From Pseudomonadota bacterium (GTDB lineage: Bacteria > Pseudomonadota > Gammaproteobacteria > Burkholderiales > Rhodocyclaceae), in assembly GCA_023459095.1 (NCBI GenBank), contig JAEWVQ010000318.1:1-5590 (forward strand): DNA of 5,590 nucleotides. The letters run 5' to 3'. The stretch's first letter is position 1. The number at the start of each line of letters is the position of its first letter. Made by a program: the position numbers and the translations under genes. Of the stretch, positions 1 to 5,590 are shown piece by piece. A model generated the notes under the pieces. It worked only from the letters and a program-made list of their open reading frames with translations, had not been told where the DNA came from and made no database searches.

Positions 1-44
1 GTTCTCGGTGTTGCGGGCGCGCGTCGTCCCGCGCACGCCGACGC

Positions 45-64
45 ATCGGGTGCGATCGGGTGCG
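45..64. repeat. Tandem 10-base duplication
   Basis: ATCGGGTGCG is repeated twice head to tail at 45-54 and 55-64. This is a small slippage-type repeat in non-coding sequence, with no evident function. Confidence 0.5.
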
Positions 65-88
65 GAAAACGGGCGCGAGCGGGCCCTG

Positions 89-111
89 CCCGATAGCCGC
101 TGGCTAACGGG
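89..111. repeat. Imperfect hairpin in the region beyond PCu(A)C
   Basis: CCCG-A-TAGCC (89-98) pairs with GGCTA-A-CGGG (102-111) around a 3-base loop: nine base pairs with one A-A mismatch. No T-run follows on either strand. On the minus strand it is the second hairpin after the chaperone gene. Its role is unknown. Confidence 0.35.
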
Positions 112-173
112 GGTTCAATCGCGATCGGGAAAAGTCAGCGCGCGCCGGCCTCTACGGCTGGCGTGTGCGCTGG

Positions 174-194
174 CGGGCCGCTTGCCGCGGCCCG
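174..194. terminator. GC-rich hairpin just downstream of PCu(A)C
   Basis: An 8-base-pair perfect stem, CGGGCCGC (174-181) with GCGGCCCG (187-194), closes a 5-base loop and begins 18 bases past the chaperone stop. It is strong enough to matter in RNA, but no U-tract follows on the minus strand, so it is not a classic intrinsic terminator. It may stabilise the 3' end or assist termination. Confidence 0.35.
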
Positions 195-212
195 GGCAGC
201 GGTGCCACTAAT

Positions 213-671
213 TCAGTGGCCGTGCCTCATGGGCATGCCGCCGGCAGCGGCGAGCGGACGCACGGGGGCCTTCACCTCCAGAGTCTGACGGCTGCCGTCG
301 CGGTTCTCGATGGTCAGCGTCAGCGGCACGCTGTCACCCTCCTTGAGCTGCGCCTTGAGGTCCAGCAGCATGACGTGGTAACCGCCGGGCTTGAGCTCCA
401 CCGCCTGGCCCGCCGGCAGGTCGAGGGCGCCGATCGGGCTCATCTTCATCACCTGGTCCTGCATCTTCATCTCGTGGATCTCCACCGTGCCCGCGACCGG
501 CGAAGCCGCTGCGAGCAGCCGGGCATCGACGTCGGAGGTGAGGCGCATGAAGGCCCCGGAGGCCTTCTGTTGGGGCACGGTGGCGCGCACCCAGGGATCG
601 GCAACGGTGGTTTCGGCGCTGGCGACCAGCGGCAAGGCGCAGACGAGCGCGGCAATGGCGAATTTTTTCAT
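213..671 (-). CDS. Periplasmic PCu(A)C copper chaperone (DUF461)
   Basis: The protein has 152 residues. It is predicted to bind Cu(I) in the periplasm and, in this family, to deliver copper to the CuA centre of cytochrome oxidase or to other copper proteins. The N-terminus MKKFAIAALVCALPLVASA is a classic signal peptide, with cleavage likely after Ala19. The mature protein starts with ADPWVRAT (24-31), a family hallmark. The copper motif H(M)x10Mx21HxM is matched exactly by His66, Met77, His99 and Met101, within EIHEMKM and GGYHVML. The short tail MPMRHGH adds Met and His residues that could bind metal. The ATG at 671 is preceded by AGGA at a spacing of 8 bases, which decides it over an in-frame ATG at 797 that would bury the signal peptide. 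The gene sits downstream of DUF2946, a common partner in copper-handling loci. The identification is secure; the exact client protein is unknown. Confidence 0.95.
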   Translation of the reverse strand: MKKFAIAALVCALPLVASAETTVADPWVRATVPQQKASGAFMRLTSDVDARLLAAASPVAGTVEIHEMKMQDQVMKMSPIGALDLPAGQAVELKPGGYHVMLLDLKAQLKEGDSVPLTLTIENRDGSRQTLEVKAPVRPLAAAGGMPMRHGH

Positions 672-678
672 GATCGAA

Positions 679-682
679 TCCT
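679..682 (-). promoter_or_regulatory. Ribosome binding site of the PCu(A)C gene
   Basis: AGGA on the minus strand lies about 7-8 bases upstream of the ATG at 671, in the context TTTACAGGATTCGATC. It supports 671 as the start rather than the in-frame ATG at 797, whose upstream bases show no comparable signal. Confidence 0.6.
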
Positions 683-726
683 GTAAAGCGTTCGGCGAGG
701 CCGCAGCGAGCGCGGGCCAGCCTCTG

Positions 727-736
727 CCATGCATGG
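727..736. repeat. 10-base perfect palindrome upstream of the PCu(A)C gene
   Basis: CCATGCATGG reads the same on both strands and lies 56-65 bases upstream of the chaperone start, where an operator could sit. It does not resemble the CueR or CopR boxes I know. It could be chance. Confidence 0.35.
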
Positions 737-855
737 TGTTGTTCAAGCGTGGGGCGCCGCACGCGCAAGCGATCGGAAGCCGCCGTTTGCCGGCCACGAA
801 CGGTGACGGGCGGCAGCGGGCGGAAAGTCTGCGACGCGCGGCGAAGGCGCGGAGA

Positions 856-1287
856 TCAGGCCGGGAAGGGGGGCGCGCGCGGGCGCGCGGGGCTCCACGC
901 GAACAGCGGCCGCGGCGCCAGCAGGAAGAGCGTCGGGGCCCGCATCACGCGCTGGGCGACGATCAGCGGCGGTGGATCATGCGGCGGCAGCGCCGCCGTC
1001 CCCGCTTGCGCCCCGCAATACGGACAGTGGTCGAGTGCCAGATGGGCCGGCGCCCCCTCGCCGTCGGCGGGCGCCGCGGTGACCAGGCCATGGCCGCCAT
1101 AGCGGCCAGCGTCGGCCACGGCGAGTTCGATCAGGTTGGAGCCGGAGGCTGAGCACACCTCCAGCCAATACCGCACCCCGCTTTGGTCGCCGGCCGCCGC
1201 AGCGCGGCTGATCGTCGGCGCGAGCGCACCGGCGAGCATCGCGAACAGCGCGATCCAGGCGTACAAGCGGTGGCGGAAACGATGCAT
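856..1287 (-). CDS. DUF2946 family protein, probably exported and metal-linked
   Basis: This 143-residue protein matches the DUF2946 pattern. It has a basic N-terminus (MHRFRHR), a hydrophobic segment at about 8-26 (YAWIALFAMLAGALAP) that acts as a signal peptide or membrane anchor, then Cys45 in EVCSASG. The hallmark H87-C-P-Y-C91 follows, and the tail WSPARPRAPP (131-140) is typical of the family's C-terminus. DUF2946 genes are often found beside copper chaperones and TonB-dependent copper receptors. Cys45 and the HCPYC motif suggest metal or redox chemistry in the envelope, but no activity is established, so that role is inference. The gene lies upstream of, and in the same direction as, a PCu(A)C gene, separated by 184 bases. 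I chose the ATG at 1287 because it supplies the full signal segment. No Shine-Dalgarno is visible before it; the strand there is pyrimidine-rich (CCTCCCTC). Confidence 0.85.
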   Translation of the reverse strand: MHRFRHRLYAWIALFAMLAGALAPTISRAAAAGDQSGVRYWLEVCSASGSNLIELAVADAGRYGGHGLVTAAPADGEGAPAHLALDHCPYCGAQAGTAALPPHDPPPLIVAQRVMRAPTLFLLAPRPLFAWSPARPRAPPFPA

Positions 1288-1311
1288 GCGCGTCAGAGGG
1301 AGGCGATCAAG

Positions 1312-1373
1312 CAGGAATGCCGTGATTCTAGCGCGGAAGCGCGTGCGCGGACTTGATTGGCATCAGGAATGCC
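1312..1373 (-). repeat. Two direct copies of a 10-mer flanking the candidate promoter
   Basis: GGCATTCCTG occurs on the minus strand at 1364-1373 and again at 1312-1321, 52 bases apart, close to five helical turns. The upstream copy overlaps a small inverted repeat, GGCAT/ATGCC (1359-1373). A second pair, ATCAAG at 1352-1357 and CTTGAT at 1306-1311 (minus-strand reading), is in inverted orientation. This could be an operator for the copper pair, but it may be chance. Confidence 0.4.
1325..1330 (-). promoter_or_regulatory. Candidate -10 element for DUF2946
   Basis: TAGAAT on the minus strand differs at two positions from TATAAT and lies 37 bases upstream of the DUF2946 ATG, leaving a leader of about 30 bases. 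I see no convincing -35 hexamer 16-18 bases upstream; the sequence there (AGTCCG region) is poor. If real, this promoter may need an activator or be weak. Copies of GGCATTCCTG lie on both sides of it (1364-1373 and 1312-1321). Confidence 0.35.
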
Positions 1374-1394
1374 CTGCCCTCGCCGGCGACCGCG

Positions 1395-2615
1395 CTATGC
1401 CGGGTGCCCGATCGGCTCGGCCACAGGGGACGGCTCTCGCGGCAACAACTCGGCGAAGCACGCGGGAAGATGGAGCGTGGCCAGGGTGCGCTGGGTGAAC
1501 AGATAACGGCCGTCGACGACGAAACCGAGCTCTTCCCACGGCACCGCATCGTTGAGCAGTTCGACGGCGCGAGCGAGGTCCATGCCTGCCGTCCGGGGAA
1601 AGAGCGCCAGCACCGAGCCGTCGTAAGCTTCGCAGTCGTGGGTGAAGAACGGGCGCGCGCGCCGCGTCTTGCCGTTGACGTAGATGCGCGGCCCCGGCGC
1701 GTCGTGGTAGGCCCGCCCCCACTTCCACCAGTTGCGCTCGTCGAAATGACGCACCCGCCGCGCCAGCAGGCGCGCCTTGTGCTTCTTGAGGTGCGGATGC
1801 TGAACGTCGTAGAACATGCGCCGGGTCTCGCCGGTGGTGGCGGTTTTCGAGCACACGAACTCGAGATTGCCCTTGGGGTGCTGGAAGATGTCGTCCGCCC
1901 CCGAGACCGCGCCGACGCGAACGTCGAACAATGCCGCCAGCGGCACCGTGAGATGGGCGTGGGTAAACGCGAGCTGGCCGGCGATGTGCACCATCTCGCG
2001 CTCGTCCCACGTCGCGTCGCCAAGGCGCCGGTAGTGCGTGCGGCGCGAGAAATCGCCGCGCACGAAGCGGAAGATCGCGCAGTTGGGCACCGCGCCGGCA
2101 AAGATGCGGGTGTCGCCGGTCTCGATCCAGTGCGTGATCGTGCCCTGCTCGTAGAGCCAGTCGTTGAGCTTCGCCGCCGCAGTGAGCTTGATGAACTCGC
2201 GCGGGGTGATGAAGATCAGCTCGCCGCCGTCGTTGAGGTGGCGCACGCTCTTCTCGATGAAGAACAGGAAGAGGTTGGAGCGCGCATCGAACAGCGTCGA
2301 GTCGAGCCGTGCGCGCGTTGCCGGGGCGATGTCCTGAAAGCGCACATAGGGCGGATTGCCGATCACGGTGTCGAAACGCTCATCGACCGGCAATTCGAAG
2401 AAATCCATCACGCGCGCGCCGGGGGGCGCCACCCGCGCATCGAACTCGATCGCGGTGCAGCCCGGGATCTGGCGAGAGAACGCGCCGTCGCCGGCGGACG
2501 GCTCCAGCACGCTGCCCTGATTCGCGCGCAGCGCCAGCATCATGCGAACGATGTCGTCCGGTGTGAACACCTGGCCGAGCGTGGCGACGTCGAGCGGCCG
2601 GCTCATTGCATCCAT
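1395..2615 (-). CDS. Gamma-class N6-adenine DNA methyltransferase (TaqI/Eco57I-like)
   Basis: This enzyme transfers a methyl group from S-adenosylmethionine to adenine N6 within a specific DNA site and should protect the host from the adjacent endonuclease. The 406 residues show the gamma-class motif order: motif X GQVFTP (14-19), motif I VLEPSAGDGAF (36-46), a motif II acidic residue E57, motif III D71, and the catalytic motif IV IGNPPYVRF (85-93, NPPY at 87-90). Next comes the hydrophobic motif V/VI region, with FLFFIEKS and ELIFITPREF (to 141). The C-terminal half has the target-recognition layout of this family, including VGAVSGADDIF (234-244) and a late LHLP. The length fits solitary M subunits such as M.TaqI (about 420). 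The start is uncertain between 2615 and 2606 (MSRPLD); neither has a clear Shine-Dalgarno. The upstream ATG lies 18 bases after the endonuclease stop, consistent with one transcript. The recognition site cannot be read from the sequence. Confidence 0.93.
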   Translation of the reverse strand: MDAMSRPLDVATLGQVFTPDDIVRMMLALRANQGSVLEPSAGDGAFSRQIPGCTAIEFDARVAPPGARVMDFFELPVDERFDTVIGNPPYVRFQDIAPATRARLDSTLFDARSNLFLFFIEKSVRHLNDGGELIFITPREFIKLTAAAKLNDWLYEQGTITHWIETGDTRIFAGAVPNCAIFRFVRGDFSRRTHYRRLGDATWDEREMVHIAGQLAFTHAHLTVPLAALFDVRVGAVSGADDIFQHPKGNLEFVCSKTATTGETRRMFYDVQHPHLKKHKARLLARRVRHFDERNWWKWGRAYHDAPGPRIYVNGKTRRARPFFTHDCEAYDGSVLALFPRTAGMDLARAVELLNDAVPWEELGFVVDGRYLFTQRTLATLHLPACFAELLPREPSPVAEPIGHPA

Positions 2616-2633
2616 GGGTGGTGGGGCCGGGGC

Positions 2634-3377
2634 TTATTCGGCATCGATTTCGGCATCAACCTCGGCGCCTCCGTACAGGCGCGGCGCGAGAATCTCGCCG
2701 TAATAGCGGTAGGCCTCGGCGCGCAGGCGGAAGGTCTCGCCGAGCACGCCGAGCAGGCGGGCGACCGCTTCTTCCGGACGGCGTTCGACGCGCTCCTGGT
2801 TGTCGCGCCAGGCGCACTGGAACGGCGGGTTGTTGCCGTTGGGCACAACGCGGTCGAGCTGCTTGAGGCTGGTCCAGAACACATGGCCGACCTCGTTCTT
2901 GGACACGACCAGAAAGTAATAGTCGGCCTCGGTCGCCGGATCGAGGTGGGTGGCGACCGCCTCGCAGTAGCGCTCCCAGTTGTTGAGCGCGACCGTTTCC
3001 GGGCGCACGCCGGTAACCGCATAGAACAACCCTTCCTTGGACGAGAGGTTGTCCTGCCCGCGCATCGCGGTGACCTTGACGTTGACCGGCAGCCACACCG
3101 ACTCGTCCTCGCTGCGCACGAGAAAATCGTACCAGCAGCGCGGCGGCGCGATCTCGATCGACAGCCCGCGCTGCTTGAAGGCCTGATTGGCGTGCACGAA
3201 GAGGCGCAGCGCCGACGAAATACGCCGTTCGTCCTCGCTCGAATTCGAACGTCCGTCGCCCTGCGCGGTGGACAGGCGCAGATCGCCGTCGCGCAGCGCG
3301 TCCGACAGGTAGCGCTCGAGCTCGCCGAGAATCTCCGCCGGCGACGACAGCCCGCCGGCGCTGCCCGCCGCACTCAT
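2634..3377 (-). CDS. Putative type II restriction endonuclease, unassigned family
   Basis: This 247-residue protein probably cuts unmethylated DNA at the site protected by the adjacent methyltransferase. I recognise no named family. The best evidence is a PD-(D/E)xK-like core: a helix with acidic residues (E48, D49, E50), then W82-Y83-D84-F85-L86-V87, then after a short loop a strand L96-P-V-N99-V-K101-V-T. This gives D84 ... N99-x-K101. The layout (acidic helix, YDF strand, xVK strand about 15 residues later, total near 245) resembles EcoRV-type enzymes, but Asn replaces the usual Asp/Glu; MspI is a known enzyme with Asn there. A later hydrophobic strand, DYYFLVVSK (152-160), and a segment NNPPFQCAW (182-190) are also endonuclease-like. 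The ATG is 8 bases after the purL stop. GGCGGA abuts it, too close for a good Shine-Dalgarno, so translation may be coupled. In-frame TTG (3389) and GTG (3398) starts overlapping purL are possible. The function is inferred from these motifs and from the methyltransferase next door. Confidence 0.72.
   Translation of the reverse strand: MSAAGSAGGLSSPAEILGELERYLSDALRDGDLRLSTAQGDGRSNSSEDERRISSALRLFVHANQAFKQRGLSIEIAPPRCWYDFLVRSEDESVWLPVNVKVTAMRGQDNLSSKEGLFYAVTGVRPETVALNNWERYCEAVATHLDPATEADYYFLVVSKNEVGHVFWTSLKQLDRVVPNGNNPPFQCAWRDNQERVERRPEEAVARLLGVLGETFRLRAEAYRYYGEILAPRLYGGAEVDAEIDAE
2637..2660 (-). repeat. 12-base tandem repeat at the 3' end of the endonuclease gene
   Basis: Two near-identical 12-base units, 2649-2660 and 2637-2648, differ at two positions and encode V-D-A-E then I-D-A-E as the last eight residues. 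The acidic tail lies outside the predicted core, so it looks like a local duplication that lengthened the C-terminus. Confidence 0.55.
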
Positions 3378-3385
3378 TCCGCCGC

Positions 3386-5590
3386 TCAACCCAGCCACTT
3401 GCGCGCGTTGCGGAACATGCGCAGCCACGGCGACGCGTCCGGGCTGGTCTCGACCAGCCACTGCGGCGCCCACGACATCTGCAGCGTGCGGGCGGTGCGC
3501 TCCGGGTGCGGCATCATGACGGTGAAGCGGCCGTCGGCGGTGGTGAAGCCGGTGACGCCGTCCGGCGAACCGTTGGGGTTCTTCGGGTAGGCGACGGCCG
3601 GTGCGCCGTGGTTGTCGATGTAGCGCAGCGCCACCAGCGCCTGCTGGCGATCGGCCTCGGCGGCGAACACCGCCCTGCCCTCGCCGTGGCTGACCACGAT
3701 GGGCATGCGGCTGCCGGCCATGCCCTGCAGCAGGATGGACGGGCTGTCGGTCACTTCCACCATGACGAAGCGGGCTTCGAACTGCTCGCTGCGGTTGCGG
3801 TGGAAGGTCGGCCAGGCGTCGGCGCCCGGAATGATGGGCGCGAGATGGGCCATCATCTGGCAGCCGTTGCAGACGCCGAGCGCGAAGGTGTCGCTGCGCC
3901 CGAAGAAGGCTTCGAACTGCGCGCGCAGCGCCGGATTGAACAGGATGGACTTTGCCCAGCCCTGGCCGGCGCCGAGCACGTCGCCGTAGGAGAAGCCGCC
4001 GCAGGCCGCGAGGCCGTGGAAATCGACCAGCTTGCGGCGGCCGCTCTGCAGGTCGGACATGTGCACGTCGACCGGCTCGAAGCCGGCGCGCTCGAAGGCA
4101 GCCGCCATCTCGAACTGAGAATTGACGCCCTGCTCGCGCAGCACCGCGACCTTGGGCCGGCTGCCGGTGGCGATGAAGGGGGCGGCGACGTCCTCGGTGA
4201 CATCGAAGGAGAGCTTCACCGACAGACCGGGGTCGGCCGCATCGGCGAGGCCGTCGAACTCCTGCTGGACGGATTCGGCGTCGTCGCGCAGCAGCGCGAT
4301 GCGGTGACTGGTTTCCGCCCAGGCCTGCAGCAGCTCGGTGCGCGTTGCGCTCAGCACCAGCTTGGCGCTGCGCCAGAAACGGATCTCGTCCTTGTCGTTG
4401 GGCTCGCCGATGAAGTGGTAGGTGAGCTTCTCGGCACGCAGGATCTCGGTGATCTTGGCGCGGTCGGCGCGGCGGATCTGCACCACCGCACCCAGCTCCT
4501 CGGCGAACAGTCCGCCGACCAGGCGGTCGTCGAAACGGCCCTTGAGCGTGTCGGGCTTCTTCTCCAGGCCGTCGACGTCGTTCATGAACACGTCGTAGCA
4601 CACGGTATCGAGCACCAACGACAGGCCGCACTTGGAGGCGAAGGCCATTTCGCACACGGTGGCGAACAGGCCGCCGTCGGAGCGGTCGTGGTAGGCCAGG
4701 ATCAGGCCTTCGCGGCGCAGGCGCTGCACCACCTTGAAGAAGGTCGCGAGCTGGGCGGGATCGACGTCCGGCGCGTGTTCGCCGACCGAGTTGTAGACCT
4801 GGGCCAGCACCGAGCCGCCGATGCGGTTGCGGTCGTTGCCGAGGTCGAGCAACAGCAGCTCGGTTTCTTCGCCTTCGAGGAACTGCAGCTGCGGCGTGAG
4901 CGTGTTGCGGATGTCTTCCACTGGCGCGAAGGCGGTGGCGATCAGCGACAGCGGCGCGACCACCTGCTTGTTCTCGCCCTCGTCCTGCCAGGCGGTGCGC
5001 ATCGACAGCGAATCTTTGCCGACCGGAATCGACAGGCCGGCGCTGATGCAGAACTCCGACACCGCCTTGACGGTATCGAACAGCTTGGCGTCTTCGCCAC
5101 GGTGGCCGGCAGCGGCCATCCAGTTGGCGGAAAGCTTGACGTCACCGAGGTTCGGAATGTCGGCGGCGGCGATGTTGGTGATCGCCTCACCGATTGCCAT
5201 GCGGCCGGAAGCCGGGGCATCCAGGCAGGCCACCGTGGTGCGCTCGCCCATCGCGAACGCTTCGCCGCGGTAGCCGTGGAAGCTCATTGCGGTGACGGCA
5301 ACGTCGGCGACCGGCATCTGCCACGGGCCGACCATCTGGTCACGCGCGGTGAGGCCACCGACCGAGCGGTCGCCGATGGTGATCAGGAAGCTCTTGCTCG
5401 CCACCGTCGGGTTGCGCAGCACGCGCAGCGCGGCGTCCTTGAGGTCCAGCCCGGCGACATCGAAGGGCGGCAGGAAAACGGCGCGGCGCGACACGTTGCG
5501 CGTCATCTTCGGTGGCTTGCCGAGCAGCACCTGCATGTCCATATCGACCGGCTTGTTGTCGAAGTGGCGGTCGGTGACGGTGAGGTGGCC
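3386..5590 (-). CDS. purL: Phosphoribosylformylglycinamidine synthase (FGAM synthase), large form, C-terminal part
   Basis: This enzyme converts formylglycinamide ribonucleotide, glutamine and ATP to formylglycinamidine ribonucleotide in cytoplasmic de novo purine synthesis. The reading frame is open to the right edge, so the start lies outside; 734 residues are visible. The E. coli protein has about 1295, so roughly 560 N-terminal residues are missing. The first visible residues (HLTVTDRHFDNKP, then LLGKPPKMTR) match the FGAM synthase catalytic region. The AIR-synthase-like domains follow, with GKDSLSMRT and a DRSDGGL segment. A class I glutamine amidotransferase domain occupies about residues 480-734 of the visible part. 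Its nucleophile is the first Cys of GVCNGCQ (codon 3869-3871), and its His and Glu lie in MPHPER (codons 3506-3508 and 3500-3502). The family-typical end FRNARKWLG is present, so the C-terminus is intact. No terminator is visible before the next gene, which begins 8 bases later. The identification is firm. Confidence 0.97.
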   Translation of the reverse strand, partial: GHLTVTDRHFDNKPVDMDMQVLLGKPPKMTRNVSRRAVFLPPFDVAGLDLKDAALRVLRNPTVASKSFLITIGDRSVGGLTARDQMVGPWQMPVADVAVTAMSFHGYRGEAFAMGERTTVACLDAPASGRMAIGEAITNIAAADIPNLGDVKLSANWMAAAGHRGEDAKLFDTVKAVSEFCISAGLSIPVGKDSLSMRTAWQDEGENKQVVAPLSLIATAFAPVEDIRNTLTPQLQFLEGEETELLLLDLGNDRNRIGGSVLAQVYNSVGEHAPDVDPAQLATFFKVVQRLRREGLILAYHDRSDGGLFATVCEMAFASKCGLSLVLDTVCYDVFMNDVDGLEKKPDTLKGRFDDRLVGGLFAEELGAVVQIRRADRAKITEILRAEKLTYHFIGEPNDKDEIRFWRSAKLVLSATRTELLQAWAETSHRIALLRDDAESVQQEFDGLADAADPGLSVKLSFDVTEDVAAPFIATGSRPKVAVLREQGVNSQFEMAAAFERAGFEPVDVHMSDLQSGRRKLVDFHGLAACGGFSYGDVLGAGQGWAKSILFNPALRAQFEAFFGRSDTFALGVCNGCQMMAHLAPIIPGADAWPTFHRNRSEQFEARFVMVEVTDSPSILLQGMAGSRMPIVVSHGEGRAVFAAEADRQQALVALRYIDNHGAPAVAYPKNPNGSPDGVTGFTTADGRFTVMMPHPERTARTLQMSWAPQWLVETSPDASPWLRMFRNARKWLG

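Larger units (their letters stand above)
1..212. other. Non-coding or unassigned left end
   Basis: I find no reading frame here with protein-like composition or a credible ribosome binding site. A short open frame on the plus strand (8-211) is rich in Arg and Pro, as expected of GC-rich noise. The region carries the tandem 10-mer and two hairpins listed separately. Confidence 0.5.
672..855. other. Intergenic region between DUF2946 and PCu(A)C
   Basis: These 184 bases contain no gene I can support. They hold a perfect 10-base palindrome, CCATGCATGG (727-736), and on the minus strand a TTGAAC (741-746) that resembles a -35 but has no matching -10 at the right distance. No T-tract terminator follows the DUF2946 stop, so the chaperone could be read from the DUF2946 transcript, from its own promoter, or both. 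Confidence 0.5.

Noticed and set aside
1..46. A possible gene start on the minus strand (ATG at 46) running off the left edge.
   Set aside because: Only about 15 Arg-rich codons are visible and there is no ribosome binding site, so it cannot be supported.
89..111. An integron attC-like site, because GTTAGCC and GGCTAAC-like strings occur.
   Set aside because: The strings deviate from the attC core consensus (GTTRRRY/RYYYAAC), no integrase or cassette structure is present, and the hairpin is far too short.
8..211. A 67-codon plus-strand frame at the left end.
   Set aside because: It has an Arg-rich composition, no ribosome binding site, no recognisable motif and overlaps the hairpins.
672..797. 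Alternative upstream ATG at 797 for the PCu(A)C gene.
   Set aside because: It would place 42 residues in front of a clear signal peptide, and the ATG at 671 has a good AGGA ribosome binding site.
1359..1373. A terminator for the methyltransferase formed by GGCAT/ATGCC.
   Set aside because: The stem is only 5 base pairs and no T-tract follows on the minus strand.
2634..2670. A TTGATG ... TAAGCC promoter (17-base spacing) ahead of the methyltransferase.
   Set aside because: The -10 matches consensus at only two of six positions, and the bases belong to the 12-base tandem repeat that encodes the endonuclease tail.
1353..3590. A 745-codon open frame on the plus strand, antisense to the methyltransferase, the endonuclease and the end of purL.
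   Set aside because: Its translation is rich in Arg, Ala, His and Gly without recognisable domains, and it lies opposite genes with clear motifs. Long antisense open frames are common in GC-rich coding DNA.
3378..4655. In-frame upstream extension of the endonuclease frame deep into purL (open to 4655).
   Set aside because: The extension overlaps intact purL and is Arg/Ala/Pro-rich noise. Only the part from 3377 looks like a folded protein.

Overview
The window is GC-rich (roughly two thirds G+C by eye). Every gene I can support lies on the minus strand. The large single-chain PurL, and a PCu(A)C copper chaperone beside a DUF2946 protein, point to a proteobacterium. A betaproteobacterium, perhaps of the Rhodocyclales type, is my best guess, but this is an inference from gene content and composition.

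Read in the direction of transcription (right to left), the window holds: (1) the C-terminal 734 residues of purL, the purine-biosynthesis enzyme phosphoribosylformylglycinamidine synthase, running off the right edge; (2) only 8 bases after it, a 247-codon gene that looks like a type II restriction endonuclease with a PD-(D/E)xK-type core; (3) 18 bases further on, a 406-codon gamma-class (TaqI/Eco57I-like) N6-adenine DNA methyltransferase with an NPPY motif; (4) a short intergenic stretch (1288-1394) with a candidate promoter and a repeated 10-mer; (5) a DUF2946 protein with a signal-peptide-like N-terminus and an HCPYC motif; (6) a 184-base gap (672-855); (7) a periplasmic PCu(A)C copper chaperone; and (8) about 210 bases (1-212) with no gene I can support, containing two hairpin-forming inverted repeats.

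Two modules stand out. The first is a compact restriction-modification pair attached to the tail of purL. Its gene order is endonuclease then methyltransferase, with no controller gene, and it is probably co-transcribed with purL. The endonuclease belongs to no family I recognise, and its apparent catalytic core carries Asn where Asp or Glu is usual (D84 ... N99-V-K101). The second is a small copper-handling pair (DUF2946 plus PCu(A)C), whose proteins are probably exported and deliver or bind copper in the envelope. The restriction-modification pair is the most likely home of something undescribed. The rest is ordinary.
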